From: Bacteroidales bacterium
Lineage (GTDB): Bacteria; Bacteroidota; Bacteroidia; Bacteroidales; FEN-979
Assembly (NCBI GenBank): GCA_014860625.1
Contig: JACZJJ010000029.1
Coordinates: 1 to 54,346 of the forward strand
Direction of reading: 5' to 3'
Length of the DNA: 54,346 bases
The position numbers and the translations under genes are program-made. The notes beneath the pieces are model-generated. The model made no database searches. It was not told the origin of the DNA and saw only the letters and a list, made by a program, of their open reading frames with translations. How positions within the stretch are numbered: position 1 is the first letter of the stretch; every line of letters begins with the position of its first letter. Of the stretch, positions 1 through 7,991 are shown piece after piece.

Positions 1-1468
1 GAACGGTAATCCTGACATCAAACCCACGTCCCACGAATGCAAGGCCCAGGGCCTCTCCTTCCTTCGCGGCAATCTCCACGCACAAGCCGCACCGGATGCA
101 CTTTTCGGGTTCATAGACAACCATCTCATGCTGCAGGTTACGGGTCAGCAGATTCCGTTCAGCCGGAGCAAATCTCCGCCGGTTGGCGTCATATTCATCC
201 GCATAGATCCTCAGTTTGCAGCTTACCGGCTTCCGGCAGTCGCAATGCATGCAACGTTGCGCTTCACGGATGGCCTCTTCCCGGTTTAATCCAGCCAGAT
301 ATCCATCTGCTGGATCAATTCTTCCAGTTGGTGAAGCCTCTTGCATATACTCTTTCTTCTCTTCCTCCTTCAATGTGCCGAAGGCCGAGTTGAACATAGG
401 TTTACGCCGCCTGTCGGGATTCCCGTTCAGGTAAGCATCGGTTTCAAGGGCCGCCTTTTTCCCCTGGGCGGCCGACCGCACGGCAAGCAGCTGTTCCGAG
501 ATGATACTTCCACAGCCAAACACGCCTGCAATACCGGAAATGAAACTCTTCCTGTCAATGACCGAGCCCGTATCCAGTATAGGCAGGTTAAACTCGCCGA
601 TGGGATTTTCTTCCCGGAATCCGGTAGCCAGGATCACGGCATCAAAAACGGGGAGGATCTCCTTTTCCCACACCTTTCCCGAGACCGGATAATTCAATTT
701 AAACTCTCCGCCAAGTGTGTGGATCGATTCAATATCGGCATCAAGCATCTCTTTTGGCAGCAGGTCGTCGGGGATGCTGTAGCGCAGCGCTCCTCCTGCC
801 TTCTCCCGCTTATCAAAAAGCGTACAGGCATGGCCCATTCTCAGCGTATAGAATGCGGCAGACAGTCCGGCCGGACCGGTGCCAATCACCGCCACCCGTT
901 TCCCGCTTTTCTGAAGAGGCTGCCCGAGACCTCTCTTGCGAACGGTTTCATCCATGGCGGTATAACGCTTCAACAAACAAACCGATACCGGCTGGTCGAT
1001 GCTTTTCCTTCGGCAAGCCTTTTCGCATGGAGCCGGACAGATATACCCGAGTACCAGCGGCAGGGCGATCTCCTCCCTCACAACCCGCAGGGCCTCTTCC
1101 TCCTTATCCTCAGCGATGAGCCGGTTCATCAACGGAATGTTCATGAAGGCAGGACAGGATAGCCGGCAGGGGGCTTCGCAGTCGCCCACATGATCGCTGA
1201 GCAGCAGCTCCAGCGCCTCTTTCCGTGCCTCCATCACCTCTTCGGAGGATGCCGACAGGTGCATTCCCTCTGCGACAGGCATCGCACAGGAGGGGAACAT
1301 GCTGTTCTTATCCAGATCCTTGACCAGGCATATCATACACGACGGGTGGTTGTGGTGGCCCGGCAGGTAGCACATCGAAGGGATGCGAATGCCTGCCTGT
1401 TCGGCAGCCTGCATAACGGTCATGCCCTCCGGCACATCCATGGCAATATGGTCAATGGTAATCTTCAT
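1..1468 (-). CDS. NuoG-like/GltD-like iron-sulfur flavoprotein oxidoreductase (partial, C-terminus beyond window)
   Basis: The frame is open from an ATG at 1468 to the window edge (489 codons, no stop). Seen: an N-terminal plant-type [2Fe-2S] domain (Cys33, 44, 47, 61) as in NuoG and hydrogenase subunits; a GltD-type Fe-S adapter (Cys97, 101, 105, 144, 148, 152); an FAD-binding Rossmann motif GTGPAG at 196-201; a Cys-rich stretch (406-417); and the start of another cluster with Cys457, 460 and 463. No hydrogenase H-cluster motif is seen in the visible part. The family oxidises NAD(P)H through FAD or passes electrons between Fe-S clusters and a partner NuoEF module. The start lies 1 nt after the stop of the NuoEF fusion, so translation is probably coupled. 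Cytosolic by absence of a signal. Likely the third subunit of a NAD(P)H-linked complex; its physiological substrate cannot be told from this window. Confidence 0.88.
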   Translation of the reverse strand, partial: MKITIDHIAMDVPEGMTVMQAAEQAGIRIPSMCYLPGHHNHPSCMICLVKDLDKNSMFPSCAMPVAEGMHLSASSEEVMEARKEALELLLSDHVGDCEAPCRLSCPAFMNIPLMNRLIAEDKEEEALRVVREEIALPLVLGYICPAPCEKACRRKSIDQPVSVCLLKRYTAMDETVRKRGLGQPLQKSGKRVAVIGTGPAGLSAAFYTLRMGHACTLFDKREKAGGALRYSIPDDLLPKEMLDADIESIHTLGGEFKLNYPVSGKVWEKEILPVFDAVILATGFREENPIGEFNLPILDTGSVIDRKSFISGIAGVFGCGSIISEQLLAVRSAAQGKKAALETDAYLNGNPDRRRKPMFNSAFGTLKEEEKKEYMQEASPTGRIDPADGYLAGLNREEAIREAQRCMHCDCRKPVSCKLRIYADEYDANRRRFAPAERNLLTRNLQHEMVVYEPEKCIRCGLCVEIAAKEGEALGLAFVGRGFDVRITV

Positions 1469-1469
1469 T

Positions 1470-3827
1470 TTATGTAACCAAAATGGCATCTTCGGGACAT
1501 ACCTGACGACAGATATCACACTTGATGCATTTTTCCTGGTCTATCTCATGTATTTCAAACGGTTTGTATTCAATGGCTCCCGACGGGCATCGCTGGGCAC
1601 ATTTGGTGCAGCCAATGCATGTATCCTTAACGGTATACGTGATCAGCGGTGTGCACTTTCCGGCTGGACACCTTCCCTCCAGATGTGCTTCGTACTCCTC
1701 CCTGAAATAGACCAGGGTGGAGAGAACAGGGTTGGGGGCAGATTTTCCCAAACCACACAAACTCCCCTGCTTGATTGATCCCGCGAGATGCTCAAGTGTA
1801 TGGAGATCTTCCGGAACTCCTTTGCCATTGCGGATCTTCTCCAGCAACTCCAGCATCCTCCGCGTGCCGACCCGGCAAAAGGTACATCTTCCGCACGACT
1901 GACTTTGGGTGAAAGAGAGAAAATAATAAGCGATATCCACCATGCAATCGGTTTCATCGAGCACCACCAAACCGCCCGACCCCATCATCGATCCCACCTC
2001 CATCAACCCTTCAAAATCGACCGTCAGTTGGGCCAGTGATGCCGGAATGCACCCACCGGAGGGACCCCCAATCTGAACCGCTTTAAAAGCCTTTCCGCCA
2101 GCTATTCCACCACCTATCTCCTCTACAATTCTCTGGATGCTCATGCCCATTGGAACTTCGATCAGTCCGCCCCGGTTTACCTTTCCGGCGAGAGCGAAGA
2201 CTTTGGTTCCCCTGCTGCCGTTGATGCCGATCCGGGCAAAGGCATCGGCTCCGTGCCGGATGATCCAGGAGATGAATGCAAAGGTCTCTGTATTGTTTAC
2301 CAGAGTGGGGTTCCCGTTTAGACCGCTTTTGGCAGGATAGGGTGGGCGGATCCTTGGCAGTCCTCGGTTTCCCTCCACCGAGGCGATGAGAGCGGTCTCT
2401 TCACCGCAGACAAATGCGCCCGCCCCTTCAAAAATCCGGATGTGAAAGGAGAACCTACTCCCCAAAATATTCTCTCCCAGAATGCCTTCTTCCCTGCATT
2501 TTTCGAGTGCTTCGTTCACCCTGCTGACAGCCAGCGGGTATTCGGCCCGGATGTAGAAGATCCCTTCCGTCGCCCCGGTAGCGAATCCGGCGATGATCAT
2601 TCCTTCGATAACCCGGTAAGGATACGACTCGAGGATCATCCGGTCCATAAAGGCTCCCGGGTCGCCTTCATCGCCATTGCAGATCACTGTTTTATCGGGT
2701 GCTGCCTGATCGTGTACCAGCTGCCATTTTTTCCCGGTTGGAAATCCGGCACCGCCACGTCCCCGTAACCCACTTTCGGAGATGGCATCGATCACCTGCT
2801 GCGGTGTAAACGCTTTCAAACAGTTCGAAAGAGCTTCAAACCCGCCGGATCGCTTGTACTCTTCCAGGTCGGTCGGTCGCACAACACCCCGGTTCTCGGT
2901 CGCAATATTCATCTGGGGATCAAGAAATTCGGAGACGGGAGTGTCGCGCTCTTCTGCCTGGTAATGCCTTACCGATAACGGAGCTCCGTCGCGGAGGATC
3001 TGTTCAAAGAGAGAGACGACATCGGTACGCATGCGGTTGAAAAAACCCGTTGGCCTGAAGTGACTCAGTACCACCTCTTTGACCTCTTCCGGTTTGATCT
3101 TGGCGTAATAGGATGACGGTTCGCCGGGCTTGACGATCTCCAGCACCGGTACCTGGTGACAAATCCCGACGCAGCCTACCTGTTTCACATCCACCAGGAT
3201 ATGAGCGTCGGCCAGGGTTTGTTCCAGGGCAGCTTTCACGTCGGAACTACCGCTGGCAATGCAGCAGGATCCCAGTCCGATCCGGATCTCTCCCAGGCCA
3301 TTGGGACCGATGCTTTCAATCGTTTTACCGGCATCCGGGGATGTTGCTTTATGGAGGAGAAAATCCCTAAGGATCTCCCCGGCTTTCTCGGGGGCTACCT
3401 GTCCGTAGGTCACCGAATCGATCCGGATAACCGGCGCGATGGTGCAGCAGCCCAGGCAGGCGACTTTTTCGATGGTAAAGAGGCCTTCCCTGTCGGTATC
3501 TTCCAGCCCTTTCAGCTTCAGCTCCCGGCAAAAGGCATCGTAGACCTGGAGAGCCCCTTTCACATGGCACGCGGTTCCCGTACAAATTTTTATGCTGTGT
3601 TTTCCGGCCGGCCGATGCCTGAACTGACCATAAAAGGTAGAGATGCCGGTAATGCGCGAAGGGGTGATGGCAGTAGTGGCACAAACCCGCTCAAGCGCTT
3701 CATCCGGGAGGTAGTGAAACTCCTCCTGAATGGCCTGCAGGATAGGGATGACGGCTTCCACGGTTTTACCCCGGCCGGCTACAATCCGATCAACAATTTC
3801 TATTATATTTCCTTTATTCTCCGGCAT
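1470..3827 (-). CDS. Fused NuoE-NuoF NAD(P)H dehydrogenase subunit with extra thioredoxin-like and ferredoxin domains
   Basis: 785 aa. Domain order: NuoE/24-kDa thioredoxin-like [2Fe-2S] domain (about 1-160; Cys82, 87, 124, 128); a second thioredoxin-like [2Fe-2S] domain (about 180-260; Cys188 region, Cys219, 223) like the N-terminus of HydB/HndC; NuoF FMN/NADH core with GRGGAGFPTGKKW at 356-368; SLBB-like region; a [4Fe-4S] site CGRCTFC (645-651) plus Cys691; and a C-terminal 2x[4Fe-4S] ferredoxin (737-785). By family it binds NAD(P)H, FMN and Fe-S clusters in soluble hydrogenases, formate dehydrogenases and BamGH-type complexes. The NuoE-NuoF fusion is a variant of what are usually separate HydC/HydB genes. 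It is followed 1 nt later by the NuoG/GltD-like gene and is preceded by a 119-nt gap holding a palindromic repeat. The electron partner is inferred, not seen. Confidence 0.93.
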   Translation of the reverse strand: MPENKGNIIEIVDRIVAGRGKTVEAVIPILQAIQEEFHYLPDEALERVCATTAITPSRITGISTFYGQFRHRPAGKHSIKICTGTACHVKGALQVYDAFCRELKLKGLEDTDREGLFTIEKVACLGCCTIAPVIRIDSVTYGQVAPEKAGEILRDFLLHKATSPDAGKTIESIGPNGLGEIRIGLGSCCIASGSSDVKAALEQTLADAHILVDVKQVGCVGICHQVPVLEIVKPGEPSSYYAKIKPEEVKEVVLSHFRPTGFFNRMRTDVVSLFEQILRDGAPLSVRHYQAEERDTPVSEFLDPQMNIATENRGVVRPTDLEEYKRSGGFEALSNCLKAFTPQQVIDAISESGLRGRGGAGFPTGKKWQLVHDQAAPDKTVICNGDEGDPGAFMDRMILESYPYRVIEGMIIAGFATGATEGIFYIRAEYPLAVSRVNEALEKCREEGILGENILGSRFSFHIRIFEGAGAFVCGEETALIASVEGNRGLPRIRPPYPAKSGLNGNPTLVNNTETFAFISWIIRHGADAFARIGINGSRGTKVFALAGKVNRGGLIEVPMGMSIQRIVEEIGGGIAGGKAFKAVQIGGPSGGCIPASLAQLTVDFEGLMEVGSMMGSGGLVVLDETDCMVDIAYYFLSFTQSQSCGRCTFCRVGTRRMLELLEKIRNGKGVPEDLHTLEHLAGSIKQGSLCGLGKSAPNPVLSTLVYFREEYEAHLEGRCPAGKCTPLITYTVKDTCIGCTKCAQRCPSGAIEYKPFEIHEIDQEKCIKCDICRQVCPEDAILVT

Positions 3828-3856
3828 TAAATGTTATTGTCTACAGTCATCTTTTT

Positions 3857-3944
3857 ATTTTCAGCAACTTTTTACCCCGACCCTAAAGGGAGAAGTTGCT
3901 GAAAATCAGGCTCCCTTCAGGGTTGGGGTAAAACTGATTTTCAG
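3857..3944. repeat. Compound palindromic intergenic repeat (family member 1)
   Basis: A perfect 14-bp inverted repeat pairs 3857-3870 with 3893-3906. The loop 3874-3892 (accccgaccctaaagggag) is itself repeated inverted and imperfectly at 3911-3929, and 3901-3909 pairs perfectly with 3934-3942. The result is an interlocked cruciform filling almost the whole gap between the PQQ-like gene and the NuoEF fusion. It resembles the element at 32243-32333 in its CCC(T/G)AA..GGG core. In the minus direction it lacks a T-run, so it is not a standard terminator; it could be an RNA-processing or attenuating structure, or a mobile repeat. Confidence 0.8.
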
Positions 3945-3946
3945 CT

Positions 3947-5875
3947 CTACTTTCCAATGCAGTACAAGTTTTGATCACCTCTGATATAGATCCTTCCGTT
4001 AGAAAACGCCGGAGTGCAAACCGATCCTTCTCCCAGAGCTGGTTCTCCAATCGAAGCGAATACCTTGTCTGCTTTGAATATATGCATAACGCCAGCTTTA
4101 TCCATCAGGTATATCCTGTCATCAACCAGCACCGGTGATGCATAGGTGTTGTCATCCAGCTCCCTGACCCAGTACTCCTCTCCTGTCTTGGCATCATAAC
4201 AAACAATTGCGCCGTAGCTTGTAACCAGGAAAAGGTATTTGTCATTGGCAACGGGACTGGGAATATCAGACATGTAATCCGTTGTTTCCCATGATACTTG
4301 TGGAGGTGAGCCCAGTTTTATCGCAACTGTTTTGGCATACTCGTTGGTGGCAAATACCATTCCGTTGGCATAAGCCACTGAGGGTCCTACCTCACCGAAA
4401 ATGCAATCCAGTTTCCAACGTTCTTTGCCCGTTGCCGGATCATATGATGCCACACAGGGATCGGCAGCGAGGATCAACTCCATCCGGTTCCCGGTATTCA
4501 CCAGGACGGGTGATGCCCATGAGACCCTGACATTGCGGGGAGTGTTCCATACCAAATCGCCCGTGGCACCGTCAAAAGCCTTGACGCTGGCTCCTTTCGA
4601 CTGGTCCCACTGGACAATCAGCAGATTGCGGTACATGATGAGGGACGAGGAGTGCCCGTAATGATTCTGCGGAATTCCCAGATTTTTCGACCATACGATT
4701 TTTCCTGTCATGTCGAGCGCCACCAGGTCGCCCGTAGCAAAGATGGCGTAAACCCGCTGGCCGTCGGTCGTCATGGTGGGTGCTGCAAGCCCTGTCTCCC
4801 TGTCAACCTTTGGTGCCGTGGCCGGTGTACCCGGAACAGCGGAAACATCCGTAAGCCAGACAAATTCTCCCGTATCGGCATTGAAACAGTAAACTTCCCG
4901 TTTGGTAGCACTCGCCCCGGAGAGGAAAACCCTGTTTTTCCATACGATGGGTGAATTGTAGCCGGGAAGCCTGAGCTGGGCTTTCCATTTGATGTTGGCT
5001 CCAGTGGCTCCATTCCAGCTTACCGGAAAATTCTTCCCATATGCCACACCATTCCCATCCGGGCCTCTGAATGTGATCGCGTTGCCGGTAACCTCCTGCC
5101 TGGATGGGTATTGCTGAGCAGAAATTGCTGCGGAGGAGGAGGATGCAGGTTGATGGTCGCCTGACGGTGTTCCGGTTCCACTGATTGTTGTATGATCCGT
5201 TGTGACATCCGGTATTGTTCCATCCGAATCTGACGGATTACCAGCATACTGGGACTGATCGGGTGCTTGTTGATCAGATTGTGACAGATTCGTCTCCTGA
5301 TCCATGGCAGGGTTTATTGCAGAAGAATCGACTGCCAGTACGGATGAGGCAGCTTGACCCTGAAGTGTTTTTCCGATTTCCTTGTAGGTCAGGAATGCCA
5401 GGACGAGCGATCCTGTCACCAAAAATATTCCGGTATAGATGACCCATCGCTGGTTGATCTTTCGCAACTCCCAGAAATTCTCTTTGACCTCTTCGGGGAG
5501 TGGTGGGATTTTCGGCTGGATCATTTCGGTCCATTTCATGCAAATGATCACAACCAGCAGGCATACCAGTAGAATGTACCCGCCTGTCCGGATCTGCCAT
5601 TGGCTGGTGAAAAAAGCTTTCCGGGAGAGGAGATCGAGTTCGCGTATCTCGGTACGAAGTGCGTCATCCCCCGGGTTGCTCTTAAGCCGTTCCAGCATGA
5701 CGGACATGGCCGGTGTGTTGAGCGGATCAACACGCTTCACCTGGATATAATTGGCAATGATCAGGATGCAGAGGATAAAGGCCACAACTCCACTGATGAC
5801 AGCGATCTTTCTCAGCAGCTGGATGGTTTGTTCCGTTGATTTCGTCTCTTTCATAATGTTATCTGTTCCTGTCAT
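3947..5875 (-). CDS. Membrane-anchored PQQ-like (BamB-fold) beta-propeller protein with three N-terminal helices
   Basis: 642 aa. Three hydrophobic segments lie near 23-45, 97-115 and 143-163, followed by a Ser/Gln/Asp-rich linker (about 170-255) and a C-terminal domain (about 270-642) of repeated W/V-rich blades such as YCFNADTGEFVW, VVALDMTGKIVW and ASYDPATGKERW. These are PQQ-like blades, structurally eight-bladed propellers. I see no clear PQQ-enzyme active-site signature, so the fold is likely a scaffold or binding module rather than a quinoprotein dehydrogenase. The start ATG overlaps the stop of the NapH-like gene (ATGA), showing translational coupling. The unusual three-helix anchor and the place between a NapH-like protein and NuoEF suggest a structural part of a membrane complex; this is inference. 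Confidence 0.88.
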   Translation of the reverse strand: MTGTDNIMKETKSTEQTIQLLRKIAVISGVVAFILCILIIANYIQVKRVDPLNTPAMSVMLERLKSNPGDDALRTEIRELDLLSRKAFFTSQWQIRTGGYILLVCLLVVIICMKWTEMIQPKIPPLPEEVKENFWELRKINQRWVIYTGIFLVTGSLVLAFLTYKEIGKTLQGQAASSVLAVDSSAINPAMDQETNLSQSDQQAPDQSQYAGNPSDSDGTIPDVTTDHTTISGTGTPSGDHQPASSSSAAISAQQYPSRQEVTGNAITFRGPDGNGVAYGKNFPVSWNGATGANIKWKAQLRLPGYNSPIVWKNRVFLSGASATKREVYCFNADTGEFVWLTDVSAVPGTPATAPKVDRETGLAAPTMTTDGQRVYAIFATGDLVALDMTGKIVWSKNLGIPQNHYGHSSSLIMYRNLLIVQWDQSKGASVKAFDGATGDLVWNTPRNVRVSWASPVLVNTGNRMELILAADPCVASYDPATGKERWKLDCIFGEVGPSVAYANGMVFATNEYAKTVAIKLGSPPQVSWETTDYMSDIPSPVANDKYLFLVTSYGAIVCYDAKTGEEYWVRELDDNTYASPVLVDDRIYLMDKAGVMHIFKADKVFASIGEPALGEGSVCTPAFSNGRIYIRGDQNLYCIGK

Positions 5876-7182
5876 GATTTAATCGGGCAGTAATCCATGC
5901 AGCGGACGCAGCTGAAACATGTACCCCTGTTCGGTTCAAAATCGGTTCGGTACCGTGTCATCAGGCGTCCGGCCAGCAAGCCCCCGATTGTCAATCCGAT
6001 AAACCCTCCAACAATCCATCCGCCGATATAAAACTCCCTGATGATCTCTGCTGCCTCTGCATAAAGTTCGGAAGCCGGCTTCCCGGATGCCTTGAAGGCG
6101 GTCATCTCGATCGTTTCAGGTTGGCTGGCATCTTTTTCGGGATGCAACAACTCATTTGCCATCCATACCTTGCCGTTAACCAGAGCCAGCGACTCGTGCA
6201 GCTGTGAACCTGTCCAGCCCCCCAGCAGCATGAAAAACGGCATCAGAAGAATGGCCAGAATGAATTTCTTCAGGGTGGTTTGCCTGCTATCCGGATTTTT
6301 TACCGTGACCGGTTTTTCGATGCACTCGTAGGGGCATGAGTCCTCACATAGCCTGCACTGGATGCAAACCGATGGAGTGATCGTCATGTGATGCCTGGAA
6401 AAACGACTGATCCAGTTCAGCAGGACACCATAGGGACAGAGGAATCTACAGTATGGACGGGCGATGAAAATTCCGGAAAGGAGCAACACTCCGGCAAACA
6501 GAAACATGCCGAAGGTCGCGTCGAAACGAAAGATGCCCACAAAAGGGTCGTACCGGCAGATGATAAAGTCGGTCTTTGTTGCCGCATACAACACAGCCAG
6601 GGCCAGATATATATAAGGAATGACGCCAAGGACAGCATTCAGTTGCGGGCCGATTTTTTGCGGACGCCAGGAGATCAGGTCCTGGAAAGCTCCGAAAGGA
6701 CATACTCCCGCACAGAAAGTTCTGCCAAATGCCAGAGTGAAGACCAGCGGGGCCATGAAAAAAGCGAGAACTGTCCAGGGAATGATGTAAGATCCGGAGG
6801 AGAGAGCCAGGGTTACATTCTGGATGGCCCCGATCGAACAAACACACCCTTCCCGGTAAAAACCGAAATAGGCCAATGAAAAAACGGATATCCAGAAGAC
6901 CAGGTTTCGGGAGCGCCGTTTCAGCACTGCCCAGGTGACTAACGACAATGCCATCAGCAGGACAGCAACATCCATCACCTCGAGGATTTCAGCCCGTGGA
7001 GTGGGAAGCAGCGTTTCAGGTGTGATATATCCCGATTCAAATTCGGGCTTTGGAAAGCGTTGGATCGCATAGGTAGAGGCCATTTGCCATGCAAACAGGA
7101 GGGTCAGAACCGCTAGTGCTATGCCTTTTTTCACCGGCTTTCGTTTTCTATGTGATGTCCGGTTTTTCTTTCCCAAATCCAT
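5872..7182 (-). CDS. NapH/NosR-type polytopic membrane polyferredoxin
   Basis: About 436 aa from ATG 7182; an upstream in-frame start at 7257 lies far inside the ferredoxin gene and is less likely. Several membrane helices alternate with Fe-S motifs: FCAGVCPFGAFQDL and CRFLCPYG (the CxxxCP pair typical of NapH), CIQCRLCEDSCP (a [4Fe-4S] ferredoxin motif), and a C-terminal CFSCVRCMDYCP. NapH-family proteins pass electrons between the quinone pool and periplasmic ferredoxins or reductases. A region between the ferredoxin motifs (about 270-400) carries extra hydrophobic segments, giving a second membrane domain before the last cluster. It overlaps both neighbours by a few bases, the upstream Tat ferredoxin and the downstream PQQ-like protein. 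Likely quinone/ferredoxin hub of the cluster. Confidence 0.9.
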   Translation of the reverse strand: MDLGKKNRTSHRKRKPVKKGIALAVLTLLFAWQMASTYAIQRFPKPEFESGYITPETLLPTPRAEILEVMDVAVLLMALSLVTWAVLKRRSRNLVFWISVFSLAYFGFYREGCVCSIGAIQNVTLALSSGSYIIPWTVLAFFMAPLVFTLAFGRTFCAGVCPFGAFQDLISWRPQKIGPQLNAVLGVIPYIYLALAVLYAATKTDFIICRYDPFVGIFRFDATFGMFLFAGVLLLSGIFIARPYCRFLCPYGVLLNWISRFSRHHMTITPSVCIQCRLCEDSCPYECIEKPVTVKNPDSRQTTLKKFILAILLMPFFMLLGGWTGSQLHESLALVNGKVWMANELLHPEKDASQPETIEMTAFKASGKPASELYAEAAEIIREFYIGGWIVGGFIGLTIGGLLAGRLMTRYRTDFEPNRGTCFSCVRCMDYCPIKS

Positions 7183-7735
7183 TGAGCAGATAGGGTTTGT
7201 CTGCCGGAACCCTCGAGTAGGCATCCGACGGACAGTTACGTGCAATAGCACATTCATTGCAGTTGTCGCAAAGGTTTTGCCTCACCTGAAGCTGAAGTGA
7301 ACCATTTCCGAAGGCATCACATCCTTTCACGCATTTCCCGCAGCCAATGCACAGATCTTCCTCAATGGTATACTGAAAAAACGGGTCTTCAATGAAGGTG
7401 CGTTTGATCGCTTTCGTAGGACAAAGCTGGTGTTCGGCGGCTGTATCCAGTATTTTAGTCTCCGGCAGGAAGTAGCCTCCGCAGAGGTCGCAATAGCCGC
7501 ACATGGCATACACATGAACGCATTTAACGGCCGAGGGAGATTTCACACAGCTGTTGGCACACCTGCCGCATTGGGTGCATTTGGAAGGGTCGAGCTGCCA
7601 TACAAACTCATCTCCTCCCGCTTTCGTGGCAACGAGCGTGGCGATACCGCCCAGTCCGACAGCAATGGAAATTTGTACCCCATTCCTGATGAATGTACGC
7701 CGGCCGACCGTTTTATCTTTTCCGCCCTCGTGCAT
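7148..7735 (-). CDS. Tat-exported polyferredoxin (NapG/DmsB-like)
   Basis: About 195 aa from ATG 7735, which begins 1 nt after the upstream stop; the longer ORF from 7816 would overlap that gene and push the signal away from the N-terminus. It has a twin-arginine signal (GRRTFIRNGVQIS, then a hydrophobic Ala/Gly-rich stretch) followed by Fe-S motifs CTQCGRCANSC, CGYCDLC, CIGCGKCVKGC and CDNCNECAIARNC with a following CP, enough ligands for about four [4Fe-4S] clusters. Tat export implies the clusters are inserted in the cytoplasm and the folded protein is moved to the periplasmic face, where NapG-like proteins pair with NapH-like ones. It directly precedes the NapH-like gene, so a NapGH-type pair is a sound inference. 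The terminal acceptor is not visible here. Confidence 0.9.
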   Translation of the reverse strand: MHEGGKDKTVGRRTFIRNGVQISIAVGLGGIATLVATKAGGDEFVWQLDPSKCTQCGRCANSCVKSPSAVKCVHVYAMCGYCDLCGGYFLPETKILDTAAEHQLCPTKAIKRTFIEDPFFQYTIEEDLCIGCGKCVKGCDAFGNGSLQLQVRQNLCDNCNECAIARNCPSDAYSRVPADKPYLLNGFGKEKPDIT

Positions 7736-7736
7736 A

Positions 7737-7991
7737 TTACTTGCTTGCCCCTTTCTTTGATTCATATTCCCGATACGATTTGGCAGCCGGAAGTCCGCAT
7801 TGCTCTGTTTTCCCACAAAGGGTGCATGTAAAATCCAGGGAACAACTCTCTTCTGTCTCCTCTTTCAAAATGAGATATCCGCCAGTAACAGCCAGTCCGG
7901 CTCCGATCAGCCCCTGCATAAGGGTGGTAAGGAACCTTCGCCTGGGAAGCCTCTTCCCCATCTCCTGATTACCTGTTTCCATCGCTTTCAT
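7737..7991 (-). CDS. Small Tat-signal protein with a C-x5-C-x2-C-x5-C motif
   Basis: About 84 aa from ATG 7991, overlapping the end of the NHL-protein gene; other ATGs at 7982 and 7961 are possible, the last preceded by a purine-rich AGGAG. It holds a twin-arginine motif (LPRRRFLTTL) and one hydrophobic segment ending GGYLIL, then a short tail with four cysteines spaced C-x5-C-x2-C-x5-C and the sequence GKTEQCGLP. I do not recognise the family. The four-Cys tail could hold an Fe-S cluster or a metal ion. A Tat signal in so small a protein suggests cofactor binding before export, or escort by a partner, perhaps the adjacent Tat ferredoxin that begins 1 nt after its stop. It could stay anchored by its uncleaved helix. 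Confidence 0.75.
   Translation of the reverse strand: MKAMETGNQEMGKRLPRRRFLTTLMQGLIGAGLAVTGGYLILKEETEESCSLDFTCTLCGKTEQCGLPAAKSYREYESKKGASK

Noticed and set aside
341-1162. Plus-strand open frame of 273 codons over the partial GltD-like gene
   Set aside because: It is antisense to a frame with clear Fe-S and FAD motifs; its own translation shows no domain or normal start context.
1-3827. [FeFe]-hydrogenase call for the NuoEF/GltD pair
   Set aside because: No H-cluster motifs appear in the visible parts; a hydrogenase subunit could only lie beyond the left edge.
3156-3830. Plus-strand open frame of 224 codons over the NuoEF fusion
   Set aside because: Shadow of the minus-strand gene, which carries all the NuoE/NuoF motifs.
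7148-7816. Longer start for the Tat ferredoxin at 7816
   Set aside because: Overlaps the upstream small Tat gene and moves the twin-Arg signal away from the N-terminus; ATG 7735 fits better.
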